Assembly (NCBI GenBank): GCA_035079385.1
Contig: JAVHKY010000038.1
Span: 1,240,001 to 1,304,000, forward strand
Length of the DNA: 64,000 nt
DNA from: Aspidiotus rigidus
Taxonomy: Eukaryota; Arthropoda; Insecta; Hemiptera; Diaspididae
Direction of reading: 5' to 3'
Shown here: positions 55,311 to 64,000 of the stretch, one piece after another
Position numbering within the stretch: the stretch's first letter is position 1
Layout of the letters: each line of letters starts with the position of its first letter
Notes under the pieces: model-generated
What the model saw: the letters and a program-made list of their open reading frames with translations, nothing else
Told to the model about the DNA's origin: nothing
Databases searched by the model: none
Translations under genes and position numbers: made by a program

Positions 55311-58300
55311 TAAATTTTTGTGATGTGGTATGTGAATACAAGGTACCGTATCTTCTAATTGAATCAACGGGGACTATGAGACTGAACTTTCCATCACTAC
55401 GTACCACCCGTATTTTTTGAATATCTCGATGAACAAGCTCAAACTTTAAGCAATGGAAAATAAAGAATACTAGAAATTGATAGAGACTAGCTGGCTAAGT
55501 CACTAGTCTGAGCGTTGCCTTCGCCGTTAGCCCTACATTTTATCGGAATAGGCAGTTTGGAAAAAAGAGAGGGAAAGGGAAGAGAAAACGTAAGCCGTTG
55601 ACGTAATTTTATTACTATGGGTGAGCATAATACTACGACTACGATGATAACATTTTCGTTCTCGTTTTTCTTTGGAGCTTTAAACTGGTAACATAGATAC
55701 AATTTACTGACGTCCCTATTTGATGTAAGAAAATCCCCAGACCTCAACTCCAAAAGACATAGACCCGGAATATCGCTTGGAGATTTAGGAGTAAGGGATT
55801 TCAAACAAGAATTTTGATAAGGGGACAAAAGTTCGTCGTTAATAAAACCTCGATGATATTAGATTCTCAGCACTCGAGGCAAAACCTCTACTTTCTCTTT
55901 CCTCAGAGTACCTGTTCCATGGGAAGCTTTTTTTTTTACCTCGAGACTTTTGCTTTCTTCTGCAACGGGTGTATGACGTTATAGACTAGTGAGATTTCGA
56001 AAAATCTGGACTTTCGTGATAACGCTCTGGCGTGCCACTCTGGTGCGGCAATCTTTTCATGTGTAGGAGAGATTTCTTCCTCAAGCTAGTATCATACTCG
56101 ATATCTCTTCACCAACCATTACTTCCATGTGGGTAGGTGCAGCCAGGCTAAGGCTAAATTTCTCTGAAGTAGTCGCTGTTGGTGGCATTTGAGAAAATGT
56201 GCCCAATGATATATACTTAATGAGAGAAGTGAAGAAATTTCGCTGATGGGCTTTGTAGGTTTATGAGAAAACAAACTGAGACTTCCTCAAGTAACCAATT
56301 CTCGTAAAATTCAAGAAATGATTTGAAATAGAGCGATCAAACTTCACAATGGACGAGTATGTTTCACTACTAGAAATTTACTGTAAATTTACTAGAACGA
56401 AATTGGCAAAAATCATAGGGACCTACAATTCGTCGCATATCGATATAGGGGCGCTACGTGAAGCTCCAGCAAGCGCACTGGATATTAATCGATTATCGAA
56501 ATCGAAAAATCGATCTCTTTAGAGCGGATGCTCCTCTGCAAACTGAGCTGCCTCTCTTGATTACAACTCATAATTGCAATAACTCCCATAGAACAGGTGC
56601 TCTGAACTTTTCAAAGATCTATACACGATTTTTCTGACTATCTAACAAAGGAAAATGGTGTAGTGGTTGTAGGTTCAACGTGAATGTTTCTCTTACTTGG
56701 TATTTTTTAGGTCTACGAAATTAATCTATTTTAAAAATAGTAAATTATACCGTACCTCATCCTAAATTCCAAATCACGACAGCAACAGACCGCGAAAGCG
56801 AGAACGAATAAGTTGAAGAAGATTGACAGCTGCACACCCCGCGTAAAATTGTCGGAAAATGAGATGAAATAAAATAAGAAAATGGCGCGCGAAATGATAA
56901 CATTTGAATTGAAAAAAGATGCGCGCAAAATTAAATCATAGGTATATCAAATTCTTAGTTCACGCACACACACAAGGAAAAAAAACAGCCAAATTTGAAT
57001 GATTTCAAAACGTTGTTTCGAAAATAGTGACAAAAACGTGGAAATACGATGACAGTAAATTATCAGAGCTGATTGTGTCTCATTCGTCAATATCTTCTCC
57101 TTCGCCATTGACCGAACGGTTGTAACCTTTGACCATGGACATAATGAACTATAAAAATACTGATAAAAAATCGAAAGTGAAATTTTTAGACAACTGACAT
57201 TGGCGTATTATCATTACGTTTCAAGTTTTGGTGGTTTCTCATTGTTTTCTTGGAATATTCGACCTTTCAGTACATTTTATGGAGTTCATACTTTGGTATG
57301 TGTTCACCGTTCATCGAAGAATATAATTTTTCAACTTGCAAAAAATTTGATATTGAAGTAATCCTAGTACAGCTACCTTTTGCAGCAGGAACTCACTTTG
57401 TATTTTGTGTGCGAACAAGGATAAATCAGGTATATCGATTAATCATAAATTTCATTCTGTAGAAAATTTTGAAACCATTTTTGTCCATTGTTTGCTGGAC
57501 ATGTTCCATTTATTTTGGCTGGATTTACACGTTGAGTCATTTTTTACCTCTGCGATATTTCTGAATGAGCGTCCAGGCAATATTTCCTCTTAGTCTTCCT
57601 TTTCCTTCGTCCTTATTTCTCGTCGACAAACTTATACTACGCTGAAAAATACTTTGGGAGGAGGTTAAAGCTCGTCTAGTGTTTTAATACTATCGTATAC
57701 AACTTATAAATAAAAAAAAATGATAAAGAAAAAAACTTATAATAGGCTCAAAAATACTGAGGAGCTGGAGCTCATGTAGATCAATTGCCTTCTTCTTCTT
57801 TCTTCGCATCTTTTACCTTGATACAATACTGATTTAGTATGACTTGGGAAAGATTTTTGGGAGAGAGAGGGGTGTAGCTTTACTCGAGTTAGTTGAATAA
57901 GTTGTCTTCTTACAAATTCATCCAGGACCTCGGAAAGGAGGATATGCCCCCGCAATTAGGCTAGTTTCATTTGTTATCTTCTCTTTATTTCTCTACCCAT
58001 GTGATCTTACAGGCAGGAGTGACCACAGAGTTTTGTAAAAATTCTCCAAGTCCCAAAAATTGATAGGAAGTATGAAACAATGTTTTTTTTTGTGTGTACC
58101 ATGTTTTTTGTCAAGTTAAAAAATTCTTTAAAAATTGAGAGCTGGCTCAACATTTTCGTAATACGATTTCGTTAGGTCGAATCATCGCTCTTAACATTTT
58201 CGTAACACAATTTCGTTAGGTCGAATCACAGCTCTGAAAAATACATTTCAACCATCGAAACGTTTCCATAGGTTGATGTTTGAGTTTACCACTGTACTTC

Positions 58301-58363
58301 CCCATACCCGTATCATTTCCAGTCCAGTGAGTTACCGGATAGGAACAGGAATGTTCACCCTCT
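55311..58363. other. Intergenic, nothing firm
   Basis: No recognisable gene. Hydrophobic frames around 57180-57595 (with a tttcag at 57266-57271) look faintly like a multipass receptor piece, with motifs split between two frames. This is too weak to call a gene. Confidence 0.3.
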
Positions 58364-58525
58364 GGGGTCCGCTACAATGAAACGAAGTTGGCAACGAGCA
58401 ACGCGCAACGAGCAATTTTGAAACGGTAGTGGTGTGTAAAAAACAAGCAACCGAATCAAACTAATTTGTTTCGGTTGCCCGTTGCTCGTTCACGTTGCTC
58501 AGTTTGTTTCATTGTAGCGGACCCC
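58364..58525. mobile_element. 162-bp hairpin MITE
   Basis: Terminal inverted repeats ggggtccgctacaatgaaac at the left and its inverse at the right (gtttcattgtagcggacccc), followed by inverted caacgagcaacg / cgttgctcgttc. The flanks are TCT on both sides, a possible 3-bp duplication. Confidence 0.75.
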
Positions 58526-61389
58526 TCTCTTCCTGATGACTAATTATTGACTCATGATGGCAAAACTATTGGTACTTATGTATAAGTATGTATGCCTAAT
58601 TATTGGATTGGGGATCAATCGAAAACTTGCAAAACGCATGACGTTATCAATAACTTTGAATCAATTTAGGATTTTGGAGGAAATTTCAACCTTCGTTACT
58701 TTGGGACTTATAAGAGCCGCCATTTTATTAGGCCTAAAATACAGCGTACTAGATTTATAATCGGGTGACCGCTAGCTAGTCAGCCTAACATACTTCTAAT
58801 ATGCAGTAATTATACTAGAAGTTGAATATGATTTCATAAAGTAGGCATCTTCTATAGTCCGAACCGAGGCCAGACCAGGCACAGCCATGGTCAACCTCCT
58901 AACTTTTCATACATATACATGATCTAGGTATGTAAGCCCCTACGCCTCGCTCACCAGGAAAAAAATTGCAGAGCCACTGATTGTTTCAGTCTTATTCAAA
59001 AAAGTCTTGAGATACTTCGCAGTTATGATTTTGATCGACGAGGCTCGTTCAAAATCGTCACACTGTAGACAAATTCCTCTATACAGAAATATGGTCCTTG
59101 TCACAAGAATGATTCTAAGAACATGAATTTTCAACTACATAATATTATACTAGGTACCGAAGAAGAAACGTAGGCCTAATTACCTCAAAATACATTAAAT
59201 TTAATGTACTTTCAAACGTACCAACAAATTGACAAGAGCACTGTTTTCAGATACAAGTCTGTGTTTAATGTCTCGATACTATTTTTCATATCCAAATGAA
59301 TTGAGTTCGAAAACGTCGGTTTTCGTCTGCTTCACCACTCTTCCAAAATCTTAACAGAAGAGTAATAATCTTGAAACTTTTAATTAATGTATTTCTAGCA
59401 AAGTTAGGCCTACAAATGCTTTCTTCCTATAGAGTTTTGTAAATTTAAATTCAACCTTTAATCTGTTTCGTATTATTTTATAGATAAGATAGATTACCAA
59501 TCTATACTCTCAGGAATAATATTTCTTCTTTTTCTGAACTCGATTGAAACGTATTTACTCCTTCAACGAAGTATATAGGCTTGCTACAAAGTACAATTAA
59601 ACAATTTTTTCAGGTCTTACCATTAACATCTTAATTGCCAGCGTTCAGCATTTCTGCGAATCAGAAAATAAAGATTACTGTCGGAAGCAGAACCTCGACA
59701 TCGCGAAATATACAGTCTACTACTGACTAAGTACCTACCTATAGTTATAAATTCCATACATCGTACTGCAAACTTCAAAATGAAAGCAATTATCGGTTCT
59801 TATCTTGCCATTTCCTATATAAAAAACTGCAATTGCTTCTCTTCGTTATTTTTGTACTTGACGTATGATGTAATTCTATCGCCCTTATTCTCTGATTGGT
59901 GTTTCGCGTTTGCAAAATCAAGTTAAATACCTAACTTACATAATATCTAGACTGTAGAAAAAATAAGAAAGGAATAGAGCCGTACTTTACGATTAGTTGT
60001 CGATTGAAATGAACATCCGATTCACTTGTCCAGAAAAACGTCCATGAATAGATGTAGGAATGAAATACAAGTCTAGGCTTCACTTGATCAAAATCTATTT
60101 GAATTCAAAATATTCTGGAACACGTCTCTTGAAGAGTACCAGGTGAGTGTAACATGCATTTCAGTAGTTTTCATGTGTGATTCAGGGGCGGAATTACGAG
60201 AAGAAGACTCCAAGATATCCCCTTCAAACCTAAGAAATAATAGAGGTAAAGAAGTGAAAAAGAGCATTTTTATTTACTGTAGCTGTTTTATCCCAGTTTT
60301 TAAGACTTATTGTTTAGATAATAAAACTGAAAATATTATCATAACACTAACCCGTGGGAGGGTAAGAAGAATTGTGGCCTATCAAATTACATAAGATGAT
60401 AAGTATCTGCAAAAAATGGATAGTGCACTGACGCGAGAGTGACAGACTGTGAACTGTAATTTTAATTTGAGCGCTTTTTTGAGGATAATGATAATACCGA
60501 CAATAATTTAATGTTGGTTTATTGATTTTTGGCAATATCGATTTTTTTTCTTTTTTTTTTCTGGGTAGGGATTGAGATGTTGTCAATACTTGTCACCAGA
60601 TATTAAATTTCATGCTTGTAATATTGATTTATTGAAAAAGAGAACTAATAATAAAAAAAAAAAAAACTAAAATCTTTCTACAATTTTACTCCAGTTTTTT
60701 CAACTGACTTATTGATTGATATTCGGCTACAGTCAATCACAGGTTCCTATTGAACACCAGCACACCAGTCATTTCTATCCAAATATGACTTATAAATTCA
60801 AAAAAAAAAAAAAAGAAGAAAATCGTCGACTTAATTTATTTATTTGATTACGTTTCAGAAAATTGTCCTAATTTAAATTCATAATGGATACTTCTTTATA
60901 ATTTCCAAGATTTCCTCAAACCTGCTCACTCACGAGAACAATTTCTGGGTTCAAATTGACCATAATATTATGCATATCTATACAAATTATTAATCCAGGT
61001 CATGGTAAAAATGAGAAGGATTATTGATACGTACTTTGGATATGGATACCGTCAAAAAGCAAAATAAATACTAGATAAAGAATAATAATGGCGAATATTA
61101 TTTTTGCTGACAAAAACAAAACTAAAGAGAAAATTTAATTGGAAATTGACTATAATTAGATCAGAGAGCAGAGCAAATTAATTTAATTTTTCGTGAGTGT
61201 TTCTATTGACATGCAGAAAGAATTTTGTAAAGTTTTATGATGAAAAAATTGTATATTACAGCGTACTGTATTATTCTGAAACTAAAATTTATTGAAATAG
61301 GTATCTAGGTATTTGAATTAATCAATCAAACGAGCATCCTTCAACACGTGTACCGATCGGGTCTCATGAGCGATTTTCTCATAGATTAC
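58526..61389. other. Intergenic, nothing recognised
   Basis: AT-rich sequence with short frames but no motif or splice-supported coding segment. There are A runs near 60652-60665 and 60800-60813. Confidence 0.35.
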
Positions 61390-61620
61390 TTCAGTGCAAT
61401 AAAATTTTGATTTGAATATTTAAATTTAAATATAATATTAAATTTAATTAAGAAATATAATTATTATTTAAATTTTAATTTTATTTTAATATTAATATTT
61501 TAAATTAAATTTTAAGTATTTAAAAAGTTAAATTAATATATTATTATTTTGAAAAAATAAAGATCTTATTTAAGAAGCTATTCGTTAATTTAAAGAAAAA
61601 ATAAGAATAATAATTTCAGG
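61390..61620. other. Extreme AT-rich tract
   Basis: About 230 bp composed almost entirely of A and T, dominated by ttaaattta/taatatta runs. No coding capacity. It may be low-complexity or matrix-attachment-like sequence. Confidence 0.5.
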
Positions 61621-62279
61621 CTAAGCAGCTGCTAGAAATAAATGTACTTTGTCAAGTTTTAAAAAAGTTTTCGGAAAACCTCAATAGAAAGCCAAGGTTT
61701 TCCAAATATCAGAAAATACGATTTATGTAGGTACCGTTTTGAGGAGTGACAAATTTTTCTCAGGGCCGTCAAATTTATGGAGGAATTTTTGTTTCATGTA
61801 CCTAGTCAAATTTAAGGAAGAAAAAATAAAAAAAGTATTTACAGAAAGGAGAAGATTAATATTAGTTTTATTATTCTTTTTTTTTTTTTTATCAAATAAA
61901 ACGAATTTCAAATTTGGTTTCAACCATAAGTCTAAAATCATGTTCCTTCGCATGTCTAACTCTACGTGTTCGGCGAGAAATAATTTTACGACCTATGTAT
62001 TTGAATGACGACAAAACTTTGTCTATCCTTACCGACATATTGGAACGATATACAGTGGCCAACGCAAGACGGCACATCTGTTAGCAGTTTAGCTGCTACA
62101 ATCTTGATGTTCGTCACAACGACGTGTGGAGGATTCTGTAAACTAAATCGTAAAACAAGAGATGCACCGTACAAATCGCAGGTTGGGTTTATTACGTACA
62201 ATATTCGGCTCAGGAGCCGACTTCATACTTGAAGGATTTCAGAATACTGGCAAATGTCGAAAACTGGCTACCTCGAAAT

Positions 62280-63370
62280 ATAAAACAAATATAGTCTAGC
62301 TCTTCCTTCGAGGGTAGTTCGGTTTACAGGCAAAGTGTTCGATTGTGCGTCTAGCAGTGAGCGTATTTTCTCATTCTCGACGTATAGCGGTACGAAAAAG
62401 GTGAATTAACATTGTACGTATATTATCGGAGTGCTAAGTGGGTGCTATGTGAGTTTGTGTACGGCTGTGGTGAGTAATCACTGAGTTCTTCCCTTAAGAT
62501 ACTGACTAGAAATTAATGAATGGTCTGATAAGAGTCTATTAGGTCGCTATGAATTTAATGTAAAGTAAAAGTATTAGTTAGGTACTTTAGTTTTTAGAAT
62601 CAGTGCACAGTTGAGTAATGGTCTAAACTGGTTGAGCGTTTAGTACGCAGTGGCTAATTTGGGATTTTGTACAGGGGTCAAGATGAGGTTGACCAGATGA
62701 AGCGCAGAAGCGCACCTGTGGATCAAGTTTGAGTGGAGGACGAGTCTTGTCTGTGAAGTGGGGCAGATCGTGGATCTGTTAGTCTTCAACGTGGTTGAAT
62801 ATAGCTCAAGTGGTGGACCGTGTTGACGGTATTGGTTTCTAGTGTATCCTCTGGTGAGATGCTGGAGAAAACCCCTGAGGGAGTATTGTTTTATGGGTAC
62901 CGTGCTGGTAGCACAAATCAGACGGTAGGTTCTCAGGGTACCGGTTGAGCTGGGGCCGGGAGCCGAAAATGTAGATCCGAAGCTGAGGCCGGCCAACCTT
63001 GGTTAGCCTCCTTGTTGAGACACTACAGTTGGTGGGATGCCGCTGTGGCCCGTTGTGAGGACTCGTTACTCATTTGGTGAATAGCTCAGTAGTTTCTTCA
63101 TGGTGAGCTGTCCCGCTGAAGGGACTGAGCTGTCCCGCTGAAGGGACTGGTGACTGCATTTTTGCAGTGAGGATATCTGTGCACTGAATTATTGGATTAC
63201 ACTGTAGGTTAAGGCGGAAAGGGACTCAACCGTGACTTTTACAGTTCTAGATGATTGGCTGAAGGTGTCTTGAAGTCGGTTCCACTCACCAAGAGCAGGC
63301 TGTTCGGGCATTTTGACAGGTAATTATTTTTGGAGCTTGGTTAGCTCAGGTAAGATCCTATAGCTTGATG
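62280..63370. other. GC-richer segment, possible promoter/first exon or unknown repeat
   Basis: Composition shifts clearly from the surroundings, with many tgg/gtg runs. A possible first-exon donor (ctgtg|gtgagt) lies at about 62469. A 22-bp unit, gagctgtcccgctgaaggga plus ct, occurs twice head to tail at 63103-63148. The minus-strand frame at 62640-62996 has no recognisable domain. It may be a transcription start region of a gene beyond the window. Confidence 0.3.
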
Positions 63371-64000
63371 GGGTCTTACAATAGGAAGTTAATATCTAAA
63401 AAAAATCATTATTTTTAGCTTTTCTTCTCGGTGCAGAATTTACAATATTCATTCAAAAAGGAGTAAGTACTAATTTTATCGCCAAAGGAATTAAACAATT
63501 GAGAACATTGCTTCATAGGTAAAAAAGTATAAGACTCACGCTGGAGATAGTTTCAAAGAGATTCTTAGGAAAGGAAATTTTCAATATCTACGTATGTTTT
63601 CCTGAAGGAAGAAAGTCCTCCATGGTAAAGATAGGAAGAAAAAAAAAAAAAAAAAATGGTTGAAGTACAATGCAATCCTTGAAAGCTTTTCACTTTCATA
63701 AAAAAAACACCGCTTTCATTTCCTTTCAAATATCTCTTTATTCAAGAATCTTTTTCAAATTCTTTGATAAAGTTTTATGGTTGTAATTCGTAAAATCTGT
63801 TCGATTACGTATAATTTAATGATTTAGAATTAGGTAAGCCTACCGGTTATTGCGGTACAAAAACGCTCATCTAATTACAGTATTACAATTATATATTTTA
63901 TTATTATTGTTAATTGATTCCTAAAATCCTCCATGAAAAAATATAAATAATTTTATCACCTACTTCGAAATATAAAAAAACTTGAGCAAAAGATATTTCA
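63371..64000. other. Right edge of window, nothing recognised
   Basis: AT-rich sequence with an A run at 63638-63656. No gene or repeat is supported. Confidence 0.35.

Noticed and set aside
57180..57595. Hydrophobic frames suggestive of a chemoreceptor exon
   Set aside because: The receptor-like motifs are split between frames and no clear exon borders or TYhxxxQF-type signature were seen.
62640..62996. Minus-strand frame of 118 codons
   Set aside because: No recognisable motif. It lies in a compositionally shifted segment where long frames arise by chance.

Overview
The window looks like AT-rich chromosomal DNA from an insect, most likely a sap-feeding hemipteran such as a mealybug or scale insect. 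The support is: genes with many short exons and GT/AG introns, a tandem family of CYP4-clan cytochrome P450 genes, two intronless glycosyltransferase-92 genes, dense transposon debris (Ty3/gypsy, Penelope-like, I-type LINE, several MITE families), and one bacterial-type AAA-ATPase/PD-(D/E)XK gene. From memory, genes of that last type have been reported as bacterial acquisitions in mealybugs. No rRNA, tRNA or CRISPR array was seen. The species assignment is inference.

Layout. 1.16-2.94 kb: a bacterial-type AAA-ATPase-like gene that opens at a splice acceptor, so its start codon lies on an unidentified upstream exon. 4.0-4.7 kb: a LINE remnant. 5.5-41.2 kb: three tandem plus-strand P450 genes, each with 12 exons in the same positions and phases (P450-1 at 7422-15129, P450-2 at 22204-29117, P450-3 at 32844-40104). 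P450-1 and P450-3 are near copies of each other, including introns, and share a Penelope-like fossil in intron 2. P450-2 is more divergent and its introns are filled with a LINE tail, MITEs and 45-bp satellite blocks. A 5.2-kb gypsy element with matching LTRs and a TAGG target duplication (16852-22093) sits 106 bp upstream of the P450-2 start codon. 41.3-42.9 and 51.1-52.7 kb: two minus-strand GT92 glycosyltransferase paralogues, separated by inverted repeats, MITEs and a large symmetrical block of 45-bp satellite (46.2-48.6 kb). 53.4-55.3 kb: another satellite-bearing element and a decayed LINE whose RNase H region is interrupted by one satellite terminus. 55.3-64 kb: mostly plain intergenic sequence with a hairpin MITE and a relatively GC-rich segment near 62.3-63.4 kb.

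How the genes fit together. The P450s are membrane-anchored monooxygenases of the type that handle fatty acids, hormones or xenobiotics. The locus has grown by tandem duplication, and the transposon insertions can be ordered against it: the Penelope fossil predates the P450-1/P450-3 split, while the hAT-like MITE in P450-1 intron 1 and the gypsy element upstream of P450-2 are later. P450-2 has Gly where the other two have the I-helix Glu that links covalently to haem in CYP4 enzymes, so the copies may differ biochemically. The GT92 proteins are predicted Golgi type II membrane glycosyltransferases with no evident functional tie to the P450s. All exon boundaries were read by eye from consensus sites and conserved reading frame; no transcript data were available.
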